Shown here: piece after piece, positions 56,731 through 64,000 of the stretch | Layout: each line of letters opens with the position of its first letter | Numbering within the stretch: the first letter of the stretch is position 1 | Assembly: GCF_900105115.1 (NCBI RefSeq) | Contig: NZ_FNRV01000001.1 | Coordinates: forward strand, 5,254,501-5,318,500 | Source of the DNA: Pseudomonas mohnii | GTDB taxonomy: Bacteria > Pseudomonadota > Gammaproteobacteria > Pseudomonadales > Pseudomonadaceae | Reading direction: 5' to 3' | DNA length: 64,000 bases | Program-made: the position numbers and the translations under genes | Notes under the pieces: model-generated | The model's input: only the letters and a program-made list of their open reading frames with translations | The model's database searches: none | What the model was told of the DNA's origin: nothing

Positions 56731-56793
56731 GCGCTAAATGGTTGCGCGCTAAGTAAGTGCGAAATGAATGTATCGCGCTAATAGTTAGTGCGC
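56731..56793. promoter_or_regulatory. Repeated GCGCTAA motifs, candidate OhrR operators
   Basis: GCGCTAA occurs at 56731, about 56747 and 56775, and its inverted form TTAGTGCGC at 56785-56793. The last two form an inverted repeat inside TATCGCGCTAATAGTTAGTG CGC. They lie 30-95 bases ahead of the ohr start codon, where a repressor would block transcription. OhrR boxes are inverted repeats in other bacteria; the match here is by position and symmetry. Confidence 0.55.
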
Positions 56794-56940
56794 AAGATAA
56801 ATCTTTAAGAAAAATCTATCCAGAGATCGCGTCGATGCGACCGAATTGGCTGGAAGGCTTGATTTAGAGACGCGAGAGGGGGAAAGGCGGGTCGCAAAAA
56901 AAATTTATGTGGCCGGGATTTCAAATACGCAGGCGACTCT

Positions 56941-57032
56941 TGTGGGAGCGCGGCCTGCCCGCGATAGCGCCCTGTCAGTCGACATCAATGGCGCTGACAT
57001 ACCGCAATCGCGGGCAAGCCCGGCTCCCACAG
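56941..57032. repeat. REPIN between ohr and ohrR
   Basis: TGTGGGAGCGCGGCCTGCCC, GCGAT on the left faces ATCGCGGGCAAGCCCGGCTC, CCACAG(G) on the right across about 45 bases. Confidence 0.85.
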
Positions 57033-57064
57033 GATTCAGGTTTCCACAAACGGGTGATGCGAAT

Positions 57065-57529
57065 TCAAATCAGGCTTTCCTGCAGGTGACGACGCAGCGC
57101 TTGCAGCTCCGCTTGCAGTGTCTGCAGTCGCTCCAGCGTCATGCCGCTCGCGCCGAGGATGCATTGGGGGATGTCACGGGCTTTGTCGCGCAAGGCGCGG
57201 CCCTTGGCGGTGAGTTCGACGATCACCACGCGCTCATCTTCACGGCTGCGGGTGCGACTGAGCAGACCTTCGGTCTCCAGGCGTTTGAGCAGCGGCGTGA
57301 GAGAACCAGGATCGGTCAGCAAGCGTGCGCTGATTTCGCCTACGGTCAAACCGTCCTGTTCCCACAGCACCAACATCGCCAGGTACTGCGGGTAGGTCAG
57401 GCCCAACGCCTGCAACAGAGGCTTGTAGACCTTGGTCATCATCAGCGAAGTGGAGTGAAGGGCGAAGCAGGCCTGATTGTCCAGCAGCAGGTCGTCGCAG
57501 GTATCCGGGGTGTCGCGCTCGGTGGTCAT
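57065..57529 (-). CDS. ohrR: MarR-family regulator OhrR
   Basis: The 154-residue MarR winged helix has the redox-sensing Cys21 in DNQACFALHSTSLMMT, the position that organic hydroperoxides oxidise in OhrR. LTVGEISARLLTDPGSLTPL is the recognition helix region, and RTRSREDERVVIVELTAKG is the wing. It represses ohr until the cysteine is oxidised. It lies upstream of ohr on the same strand with 364 bases between them, which hold both the operators and a REPIN. Confidence 0.92.
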   Translation of the reverse strand: MTTERDTPDTCDDLLLDNQACFALHSTSLMMTKVYKPLLQALGLTYPQYLAMLVLWEQDGLTVGEISARLLTDPGSLTPLLKRLETEGLLSRTRSREDERVVIVELTAKGRALRDKARDIPQCILGASGMTLERLQTLQAELQALRRHLQESLI

Positions 57530-57597
57530 GTCAAAGCCTTGATCAGTGATCTTCAGAATCTAGCGGGCGAATCTTTAATGCGCCAGACAATTCTCGA

Positions 57598-58554
57598 CTA
57601 GTGGCGGCCCAGGTGGGTTTGCAGCACCAGGTCCCACGGCGGTATCGGGCTGAAACGGCTTTTCAGGTATTCCAGCAGCAAGCGGCTGCGGGAATTGGGT
57701 TGCTGTTCCAGGCGCAAGGCATAGATCCCGGAGCTCTCGGGTTTCGGCAGGCCACTCTCACAGAACAAGGGCAACAGTTCGCCGCGCAGCAGGTATTCAC
57801 TGGCCAGCCAGGTCGGCAAATGCGCAATACCCAATCCGGCCAATGCACCGCAGACCAGTGCCTCGGCATTGTTGGCGCTCATGCGCACCCGGGAAGGGCG
57901 GTGCAATTGCATTTGACCGTCTCGCTCGAATCGCCAGGCGAAGGGGGGAGCCAGGCCATCCCAATCGAGGCCGTCGTGATCAATCAACTGAGCCGGATCG
58001 GTGGGTACGCCCCGGCGCTGCAAGTAGTCGGGACTGGCGCAGGCGATGCGCATCATGCTCGCCAGCGGCGTGGCCACCAGCCGGGTGTCGGCCATCTGCC
58101 CGGCACGCAGTACCAGATCGACCTTGCCCAGGTTCAAACCTTGCATGTCGACAAAACTGTCAATCAGGTGCAATTGCACATCGAGGCCGGGATAAAGCAT
58201 CAAGAAATCGGCGATCACCGGGGCCAGATGCCGGCGACCGAACGCGGCCGGCGCATCGACCCGAATCAAACCTTCCGGCGCACTGCTGAGGGACACGGCT
58301 TCCGCCCTGGCCAGGCGTAACTCAGCGACGATCCGCCGTGCGCGTTCTGCAAAGGCCAGCCCCGCCGGCGTGGCGCGCACCGCGTGGGTGCTGCGAATGA
58401 ATAACTGACTGCCGACGGCGCTTTCCAGGCTATCGATGCGCCGGGCCACCGCCGAAGGCGTCAGCGGATGACGGCGGGACGCCGCGGAAAAGCTCCCGGT
58501 TTCCAGCACGTCCAGAAACAGGCCCAGTTGATCAGTCAATTGATTCGGATTCAT
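57598..58554 (-). CDS. LysR-type transcriptional regulator
   Basis: The 318-residue protein begins MNPNQLTDQLGLFLDVLETG and has HTH SFSAASRRHPLTPSAVARRI. The effector domain contains VDAPAAFGRRHLAPVIADFL and ALAGLGIAHLPTWLASE, typical of regulators near CrgA-like subfamilies. It is divergent from the TSUP transporter gene with a 111-base gap, so control of that gene is likely. The effector is not known. Confidence 0.88.
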   Translation of the reverse strand: MNPNQLTDQLGLFLDVLETGSFSAASRRHPLTPSAVARRIDSLESAVGSQLFIRSTHAVRATPAGLAFAERARRIVAELRLARAEAVSLSSAPEGLIRVDAPAAFGRRHLAPVIADFLMLYPGLDVQLHLIDSFVDMQGLNLGKVDLVLRAGQMADTRLVATPLASMMRIACASPDYLQRRGVPTDPAQLIDHDGLDWDGLAPPFAWRFERDGQMQLHRPSRVRMSANNAEALVCGALAGLGIAHLPTWLASEYLLRGELLPLFCESGLPKPESSGIYALRLEQQPNSRSRLLLEYLKSRFSPIPPWDLVLQTHLGRH

Positions 58555-58665
58555 GTGTGGTCAATGCTTGTGCGAAATTGGCATAGCCATTGTGCGTTGC
58601 TGTGCGTTTCCGAGCCAGAACCAACTGCGTAGGATGAATCGCCTCACCCAAAGGGAAAAACGGCT

Positions 58666-59415
58666 GTGATTGAGTTTCTGATGTATCTGGTCTTCGGCGC
58701 AGCCCTGGGAACCCTTGGCGGGATTTTCGGCATCGGCGGAGGTTTGATTGCCATTCCCTTGCTGGGTGTGTTGTGCGGTCTCGATCAGCAGATTGCCCAA
58801 GGGACGGCGTTGGTCATGGTTGTGCCCAATGTCATGTTGGCACTGTGGCGTTATCACCAACGCAACCGCATCGAGTTGCGCCACGCGTTGCCATTGGCTT
58901 CGATGGGGTTCTGTTTCGCCTGGATCGGTTCGATTTGGGCCGTGGGCGTTGATGCGCAAACCATGCGGATTGGCTTTGTCGCGTTTCTGGTCGCCCTGTC
59001 GGCCTACAACCTGGTGCGCATGTTCACTGCCAGCGCGCCGGCCTCGGCGCAGATGAACTATTCGTGGCCGTGGCTGGGTGTGCTCGGTGCGGCGTCCGGA
59101 ACCATGGGCGGATTGTTTGGTGTAGGCGGGGCGGTCGTGGCTACGCCGGTATTGACCAGTCTGTTCGGTACTACGCAAGTGGTGGCGCAGGGCTTGTCGC
59201 TGGCGCTGGCATTGCCAAGCACCGGCGTCACGCTGGTCACCTATGCCGTACACCATCAGGTGCACTGGATGATTGGCGTGCCACTGGCGCTCGGTGGCCT
59301 GATGAGCATCAGTTGGGGTGTGAGGATCGCCCATGCCATGCCCGAGCGGTTGCTGCGCGGATTGTTCTGCGGCTTCCTGGTGTGCTGCGCGGTGATGCTC
59401 GCCTTTAAGGTTTGA
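58666..59415 (+). CDS. TSUP-family (TauE/SafE) transporter
   Basis: The 249-residue protein shows eight or so membrane segments with the two repeat halves of TSUP. GTLGGIFGIGGGLIAIPLLG is in the first half and GTMGGLFGVGGAVVATPVLT in the second, both with the GxFGxGGG signature. The start is GTG 58666. Family members export sulfite, taurine-derived sulfonates or organic anions; the exact substrate is not told by sequence. It overlaps the stop of the next LysR gene by eleven bases, convergently. Confidence 0.88.
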   Translation: MIEFLMYLVFGAALGTLGGIFGIGGGLIAIPLLGVLCGLDQQIAQGTALVMVVPNVMLALWRYHQRNRIELRHALPLASMGFCFAWIGSIWAVGVDAQTMRIGFVAFLVALSAYNLVRMFTASAPASAQMNYSWPWLGVLGAASGTMGGLFGVGGAVVATPVLTSLFGTTQVVAQGLSLALALPSTGVTLVTYAVHHQVHWMIGVPLALGGLMSISWGVRIAHAMPERLLRGLFCGFLVCCAVMLAFKV

Positions 59416-60259
59416 AGCCTTCGACGATGTGCTCGGCGAGGCATTCGGTAATCGGGGACGGGTTGTGCAGGTTGCGCACCAGCATGATGCTGGCCTCGGG
59501 CAGGCTCGGCAGGTCTTCGGCCTCACCGAGGATGCGCATGTCTGCGGTGATCAGGCTTTCCAGTTGCGCGGTCACGGCCAGACCGGCGCTGACCACTGCC
59601 ATGATCGCCGACAGGCTGTCGCTGTTGTACGCCACGCGATAATCGCGGCCCATGACATCGAGGGCGTTACAGGCCCACAGGCGGCAGAAGCAATCACTGT
59701 TGAACATCGCCAGTGGCAGCGGCGTCTGCTCGTGGGCGCTGTAGCATTGCGCCTCGGCCCAGACCAAGCGTTCCTTGCGCAGTAGCTGACCGATCTCGCT
59801 GCCCGGTTCGCGAGTCACGATGGACAGGTCGAGGTCCTGGCGCATCAGCAATTGTTTGGACGACTCGCAGTGCACTTCGATCTGGATCAGCGGATAGGAC
59901 TGGGCAAACCGGCGCAGTATCCCCGGCAGAAAACGCATCACGTAATCGTCCGGAGTACCGATCCGTACCGTGCCGACCATGTGCGGTTCGCGCAAGGTGT
60001 TGAAGACTTCGCTGTGCAGCTTGAGGATGCGCCGGGCATAACCGAGCAATACCTGGCCTTCCGCCGTCAGCCGAACCTGCCGGCCGTCGCGCTGGAACAG
60101 CTGGCGCTGCAAAACGTCTTCTTCCAGCCGCTTCATCTGCATGCTCACGGCCGACTGGGTGCGGTTGACCAACTCTCCGGCGCGGGTAAAGCCGCCCTGG
60201 TCGGCGATGGCGACGAAGGTGCGCAGCACTTCGGTGTCGATGCTCGGGTAGGCGGACAT
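59405..60259 (-). CDS. LysR-type transcriptional regulator
   Basis: The 284-residue protein starts MSAYPSIDTEVLRTFVAIAD and has HTH GGFTRAGELVNRTQSAVSMQ. The effector domain includes VRIGTPDDYVMRFLPGILRR and VVSAGLAVTAQLESLI. It converges on the TSUP gene and is divergent from the DUF1127 gene across 96 bases, so it may control the latter. Effector unknown. Confidence 0.88.
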   Translation of the reverse strand: MSAYPSIDTEVLRTFVAIADQGGFTRAGELVNRTQSAVSMQMKRLEEDVLQRQLFQRDGRQVRLTAEGQVLLGYARRILKLHSEVFNTLREPHMVGTVRIGTPDDYVMRFLPGILRRFAQSYPLIQIEVHCESSKQLLMRQDLDLSIVTREPGSEIGQLLRKERLVWAEAQCYSAHEQTPLPLAMFNSDCFCRLWACNALDVMGRDYRVAYNSDSLSAIMAVVSAGLAVTAQLESLITADMRILGEAEDLPSLPEASIMLVRNLHNPSPITECLAEHIVEGFKP

Positions 60260-60355
60260 TCATCAATCTCCGAGATATGTGACATCAGAAACATTCGTTG
60301 GATTGATCTTAGTCCTGGCGCGAGACTGGAGCTATCCAAAACGGAGGGCAACAAG

Positions 60356-60571
60356 ATGAAAGGTCAACATGAATACCCAGCGGTAGAAAAACACTCGATC
60401 CACCTGGTATCCGATCTGCTGCACAAATTCAGTCGCTGGTACGAACTGCACAAGGAGCGCGAAATGCTGGCGAGTCTGAGCGATGAAGCGCTGAAAGATA
60501 TCGGCATGAGTCGTGCGGATGTCGAATTCGAGTCGGTCCAGCCATTCTGGAAAGACCCGATGCATAAATGA
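60356..60571 (+). CDS. DUF1127 small protein
   Basis: This 71-residue protein carries the DUF1127 motif RWYELHKEREMLASLSDEAL followed by KDIGMSRADVEFE. ATG 60356 has GGAGG at 60343-60347. DUF1127 proteins are short, arginine-rich and linked in some bacteria to phosphate or nitrogen and RNA turnover. The mid-length of 71 residues places it between the very short YjiS group and longer ones. Confidence 0.88.
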   Translation: MKGQHEYPAVEKHSIHLVSDLLHKFSRWYELHKEREMLASLSDEALKDIGMSRADVEFESVQPFWKDPMHK

Positions 60572-60635
60572 TGAGTGCCACGCTACACAAACCACTTACC
60601 GGTGAGGTAGGTTGCGAGCAGACAAGGAGATGCTC

Positions 60636-61865
60636 ATGCCCGCAACGTTGTCCTTTACCCTCAAACAGGCTCGGCGTCTGGCGCTGGCTGCCCAAGGGTT
60701 CAACGGGCGTCAGCCGCCAGCGACGATCAAGCCGCTTCAGCTCAACCGCCTGATCGAGCGACTGGGCGTTCTGCAGATCGACTCAGTCAATGCCTTGGTG
60801 CGTTCGCACTACCTTCCGCTGTTTTCCCGCCTTGGAAACTACACTTGCGACGTGCTCGACCAGGCTGCCTGGAGTCAGGGCCGGCGTCGAACATTGTTCG
60901 AATACTGGGGCCACGAGGCCTCTTTACTGCCCCTGTCGATGTACCCGTTGATGCGCTGGCGCATGCAGCGAGCGAGTCGTGGCGAAGACATTTATCAACA
61001 ACTGGCGCGTTTTGGTCGTGAGCAGCAGGACGTCATCCGTCGGGTGCTGGCCTCTGTCGAGGCGCAGGGCGCGCTGGGGGCCGGAAGTTTGTCGACCCGC
61101 CAGGAGCGGGCGGGGCCGTGGTGGGACTGGAGTGCGGAAAAGCATGCATTGGAATGGTTGTTTGCCACCGGTGAAGTGACCGTGGCCGGCCGGCGTGGGT
61201 TCGAGCGGCTTTATGATTTGCCGGAGCGGGTGATTCCCTCGGCGATTCTTTCGCAGCCACGGATTGATGAGGCGCAAGCCCAGCGCGGATTGCTGTTGCA
61301 TGCCATGACAGCATTGGGCGTCGGCACGGAAAAGGATCTGCGCGACTACTTTCGCCTGAATCCCGCTGATAGCCGTCCACGTCTGGCGGAGTTGGTCGAG
61401 GCCGGTGAATTGCTCACCTGCGAAGTCCAGGGCTGGCGCCAACTGGCCTATTGCCTGCCTGAGCCCAAGGTACCGCGCAAGGTCGAGGCCAGTGCCTTGC
61501 TTTCACCTTTCGATTCACTGATATGGGAACGCAGTCGTACCGAACGCCTGTTCGACTTTCGCTATCGGCTGGAGATCTATACGCCGCAGGACAAGCGAAT
61601 TTACGGCTATTACGTCCTGCCGTTCCTGCACCACGAACGGATTGCCGCGCGGGTTGATCTGCGCGCCGAACGGGCGGCCGGTCGATTGGCAGTGCACGCG
61701 GTGCATGAGGAGCAACCGGGGCTGGATGACGAAGGGATGCTGGCGTTGGCGGCCAATCTGCGACAGATGGCGCAATGGTTGGGGCTGGCGCAGGTTCAGT
61801 TGAATTGTCCCCGGGCGAGTGCGGACAGGTTGCGGGTGGCATTGACCAGCATTTGCGGGGTTTGA
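60636..61865 (+). CDS. Winged-helix DNA glycosylase, YcaQ/AlkX family
   Basis: The 409-residue protein of the HTH_42 superfamily has FTLKQARRLALAAQGFNG at the N terminus, RLGVLQIDSVNALVRSHYLP with the conserved Q-I-D, EYWGHEASLLPLSMYPL, and LLSPFDSLIWERSRTERLF. YcaQ (AlkX) unhooks interstrand crosslinks and N7-alkylated bases and AlkZ is the streptomycete cousin. The start ATG 60636 has AAGGAG at 60624-60629; a frame from 60612 would precede it. A REPIN follows. Confidence 0.85.
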   Translation: MPATLSFTLKQARRLALAAQGFNGRQPPATIKPLQLNRLIERLGVLQIDSVNALVRSHYLPLFSRLGNYTCDVLDQAAWSQGRRRTLFEYWGHEASLLPLSMYPLMRWRMQRASRGEDIYQQLARFGREQQDVIRRVLASVEAQGALGAGSLSTRQERAGPWWDWSAEKHALEWLFATGEVTVAGRRGFERLYDLPERVIPSAILSQPRIDEAQAQRGLLLHAMTALGVGTEKDLRDYFRLNPADSRPRLAELVEAGELLTCEVQGWRQLAYCLPEPKVPRKVEASALLSPFDSLIWERSRTERLFDFRYRLEIYTPQDKRIYGYYVLPFLHHERIAARVDLRAERAAGRLAVHAVHEEQPGLDDEGMLALAANLRQMAQWLGLAQVQLNCPRASADRLRVALTSICGV

Positions 61866-61873
61866 TCTGAGGG

Positions 61874-61964
61874 CATCGCTGGCAAGCCAGCTCCCACAGA
61901 GGTTGCGTCGTGCACATTATTGCCCAACGACGTAAATCCTGTGGGAGCTGGCTTGCCAGCGATG
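61874..61964. repeat. REPIN between the YcaQ and DAHP synthase genes
   Basis: CATCGCTGGCAAGCCAGCTC, CCACAG on the left faces CTGTGGGAGCTGGCTTGCCA, GCGATG on the right across about 40 bases, in the convergent gap. Confidence 0.85.
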
Positions 61965-61977
61965 GGGGCGATGCGAG

Positions 61978-63324
61978 TTAGCGCCGAACCTGCTTCAAAG
62001 TCTCTGCAATCAAAAACGCCAACTCCAGCGACTGATCGGCATTCATCCGCGGGTCGCAATGGGTGTGGTAACGATCCGACAAGCCGTCTTCGGTAATCGG
62101 CCGCGCACCGCCGATGCATTCGGTGACGTTCTGCCCGGTCATCTCGATGTGGATGCCGCCGGCGTAGCTGCCCTCGGCTTCGTGCACCTGGAAGAACTGC
62201 TTCACTTCGCCAAGAATCTGCGCGAAGTCACGGGTCTTGTAGCCGCTGCTGGCCTTGATGGTGTTGCCGTGCATCGGGTCGCAACTCCACAGCACTTGCT
62301 TGCCTTCACGCTGTACGGCGCGGATGAGCTGCGGCAAGTGATCGCCGACCTTGTTCGCGCCCATGCGCGCGATCAGGTTCAGGCGGCCTGGATCGTTGTC
62401 CGGGTTGAGCACATCGATCAGGCGAATCAAGTCTTCAGGGTTCATGCTCGGACCGACCTTGACCCCGATCGGGTTGTTCACCCCGCGCAAGAACTCGACA
62501 TGGGCACCGTCGAGCTGACGGGTGCGGTCGCCGATCCACAGCATGTGCGCCGAGCAGTCGTAGTAGTCGTTGGTCAGGCTGTCGCGACGCACGAAGGCTT
62601 CTTCGTAGTTCAGCAGCAGCGCTTCGTGGGCGGTGAAAAAACTGGTCTCGCGCAGTTGCGGCGAACTGTCCATGCCGCAGGCGCGCATGAAGGCCAGGGT
62701 TTCATCGATGCGGTCGGCCAGGTGGCTGTATTTTTCCGCCAGGGCCGAGTTGGCGATGAAGTCCAGGTTCCACTTGTGTACCTGATGCAGATCGGCAAAG
62801 CCGCCCTGGGCAAAGGCGCGCAGCAGGTTCAGCGTGGCGGTGGACTGGTGGTAGGACTGCAGCAGGCGCTCCGGGTCCGGTACGCGGCTTTTTTCATCGA
62901 AACCGATGCCGTTGACGATGTCGCCACGGTAGGCGGGCAGGGTCACGCCGTCGATGGTTTCGTCGTTGGCCGAGCGCGGCTTGGCGAATTGCCCGGCCAT
63001 GCGCCCGACCTTGACCACCGGGCAGCCGGCGGCAAAGGTCATGACAATCGCCATTTGCAGCAGCACCTTGAAGGTGTCGCGGATTTTCGCGGCGGAGAAC
63101 TCGGCGAAGCTTTCGGCGCAGTCGCCGCCCTGCAACAGAAACGCCCGGCCCTGGGTCACTTCGGCAAACTGACGGCGCAACTCCCGGGCTTCACCGGCAA
63201 ACACCAGCGGCGGATAGCTGGACAGGGTTTGCTCGACTTGCAGCAAATGCGCCGCGTCGGGGTATTGGGGTTGTTGCTGGATCGGCAGGGCGCGCCAGCT
63301 GTCAGGGCTCCAGGGTTGGCTCAT
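61978..63324 (-). CDS. Class II DAHP synthase (AroA-II)
   Basis: The 448-residue protein matches plant-type class II DAHP synthase in length and sequence. Marks are [17 protein letters not shown] with metal-binding Cys, [85 protein letters not shown] with metal-site His and [18 protein letters not shown] with Glu. It makes the same product as the class I enzyme at 46765. Start 63324 begins [10 protein letters not shown]; the frame to 63369 adds 15 unconserved residues. Confidence 0.95.
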   Translation of the reverse strand: MSQPWSPDSWRALPIQQQPQYPDAAHLLQVEQTLSSYPPLVFAGEARELRRQFAEVTQGRAFLLQGGDCAESFAEFSAAKIRDTFKVLLQMAIVMTFAAGCPVVKVGRMAGQFAKPRSANDETIDGVTLPAYRGDIVNGIGFDEKSRVPDPERLLQSYHQSTATLNLLRAFAQGGFADLHQVHKWNLDFIANSALAEKYSHLADRIDETLAFMRACGMDSSPQLRETSFFTAHEALLLNYEEAFVRRDSLTNDYYDCSAHMLWIGDRTRQLDGAHVEFLRGVNNPIGVKVGPSMNPEDLIRLIDVLNPDNDPGRLNLIARMGANKVGDHLPQLIRAVQREGKQVLWSCDPMHGNTIKASSGYKTRDFAQILGEVKQFFQVHEAEGSYAGGIHIEMTGQNVTECIGGARPITEDGLSDRYHTHCDPRMNADQSLELAFLIAETLKQVRR

Positions 63325-63474
63325 CGCAGTCTCTAATGTTTTACGCTCGGACAGCCATGTTATCAGCAATTAGTGCGTGACCTGTTCCCGTCGCTTCGCG
63401 GACAATCGCGCCTTTGCCCCACCCTGTTGGCGGTGTTATTGCGTTGCCGGGCCCGGTGACGATCAGGAGACGAA

Positions 63475-64000
63475 ATGACTGAGGAGCGCGTCGAGCATCT
63501 GCTCGCCGAGGTGCAGGACGAATTTGGCGTGATTCGCGTGCTGGAAGTGGCCGATTACCGCTTTCTCGAATTCGGTGATGCCATCGAACAAAGCTGCGTC
63601 TTCACGGCCGATCCGAGCTGGCTCGAATATGACTACACCCGGGCCATGCTGATTGGTGCGCTATGCCACGAACAACCGGAAAGCGCACTGTTTCTGGGCC
63701 TCGGTGCCGGGACGCTGACCCAGGCGTGCCTCAAGTTCCTGCCGCTGGAGGACGTCGAAGCCATCGAGTTGCGCCCTGACGTGCCGCGTCTGGCCATCGA
63801 ATACCTCGGGCTGGATGACGATCCGCGCCTGTACATTCGCGTGGGTGATGCGCTGGAATTGCTCGACACCGCGGAGCCGGCGGACCTGATTTTTGTCGAC
63901 TTGTATACCGATGTCGGTCCCGGAGTCGGGCACCTGGCCTGGACTTTCCTGGAAAACTGCCAGAAACGCCTGAATCCGGGCGGCTGGCTGGTGATCAATC
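63475..64000 (+). CDS. Spermidine-synthase-like methyltransferase (5' part, open at right edge)
   Basis: A frame from ATG 63475 (AGGAG at 63465-63469) runs open to the window edge, 175 codons so far. The N-terminal strands (EVQDEFGVIRVLEVADYRFL) precede the nucleotide-binding motif ALFLGLGAGTLTQACLKFLP, EAIELRPDVPRLAIEYLGL, and DLIFVDLYTDVGPGVGHLAW. This is the fold of SpeE-like spermidine synthase paralogues that lack amine-binding detail. Substrate unknown. Confidence 0.85.
   Translation, partial: MTEERVEHLLAEVQDEFGVIRVLEVADYRFLEFGDAIEQSCVFTADPSWLEYDYTRAMLIGALCHEQPESALFLGLGAGTLTQACLKFLPLEDVEAIELRPDVPRLAIEYLGLDDDPRLYIRVGDALELLDTAEPADLIFVDLYTDVGPGVGHLAWTFLENCQKRLNPGGWLVIN

Larger units (their letters stand above)
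56701..57064. other. ohr upstream region
   Basis: The 364-base gap between ohr and ohrR has the GCGCTAA motifs (56731-56793) nearest ohr, then AT-rich spacer, then a REPIN (56941-57032). No gene is seen; the short frame from 56846 is not supported. Confidence 0.6.

Noticed and set aside
62059..63336. Plus-strand reading frame of 425 codons opposite the class II DAHP synthase
   Set aside because: It is antisense to a well-supported enzyme, with no motif of its own.

Overview
The window is a bacterial chromosome segment from a Pseudomonas, most likely of the fluorescens lineage. The evidence is direct. It carries an 83-residue OprI-type lipoprotein, the EarP/EF-P pair with Arg32 in EF-P, a 448-residue class II DAHP synthase, a kdpFABC-kdpDE locus with a 29-residue KdpF, and many GTGGGAGC/GTAGGAGC-type REP palindromes arranged as REPINs. 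Most of the window is GC-rich. About 1.3-11.8 kb is visibly more AT-rich. No tRNA, rRNA, CRISPR array, insertion sequence or prophage was recognised.

Region 1 (1-11.8 kb) is a surface-polysaccharide locus. It starts inside a nucleotide-sugar 4,6-dehydratase that is open at the left edge. An aminotransferase, a left-handed beta-helix acyltransferase and a MaoC-type hydratase follow, together suggesting an N-acylated 4-amino-6-deoxy sugar. Then come two family 2 glycosyltransferases, an ABC exporter (Wzm/Wzt-like, ATPase without the C-terminal glycan-binding domain), and two large glycosyltransferases (GT4-like and GT61-like). Those two share a short N-terminal repeat of the type Y-P-D-V...P-L-x-H-Y...G-x-x-E-G-R. 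A ComEA-like gene marks the return to GC-rich core sequence.

Region 2 (12-18.5 kb) holds an SDR and a KAS II-like gene, a TetR regulator, a GntR regulator with a DUF1989 gene, a small DUF2897 membrane protein and an ethanolamine-type permease. Region 3 (18.7-27 kb) is the Kdp high-affinity potassium system with its sensor and regulator. A candidate KdpE operator lies upstream, and REPINs sit inside the operon and at its end. Region 4 (27-35.6 kb) holds a patatin-like phospholipase, a lipoprotein, a CHAD protein, an acyl-CoA thioesterase, an Mpo1-like protein, a chemoreceptor, TatD, a MltF-like transglycosylase and a DoxX protein.

Region 5 (35.8-39.4 kb) is a compact minus-strand cluster: DUF393, folE, DUF6482 and an iron-sulfur (6-4) photolyase. 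This composition recalls light- or stress-induced gene sets. Region 6 (39.6-47.9 kb) holds greB, a YbbP/YbbA exporter divergent from tesA, an L,D-transpeptidase, oprI, a small GNAT and a class I DAHP synthase. Region 7 (48-55.2 kb) holds a PilZ-like protein, a thioredoxin, a ketopantoate reductase, a cytosolic 5'-nucleotidase, a Usp protein, cysB, a Gre-factor-like protein with a membrane partner, and earP-efp. Region 8 (55.2-64 kb) holds an exported esterase, ohr/ohrR with repeated operator-like motifs, two LysR regulators flanking a TSUP transporter, a DUF1127 protein, a YcaQ/AlkX-like glycosylase, the class II DAHP synthase and a spermidine-synthase-like methyltransferase cut by the right edge.

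The least conventional material is the polysaccharide locus (hydratase-assisted sugar acylation and the repeat-bearing glycosyltransferases), followed by the photolyase cluster with its promoter and operator signals.
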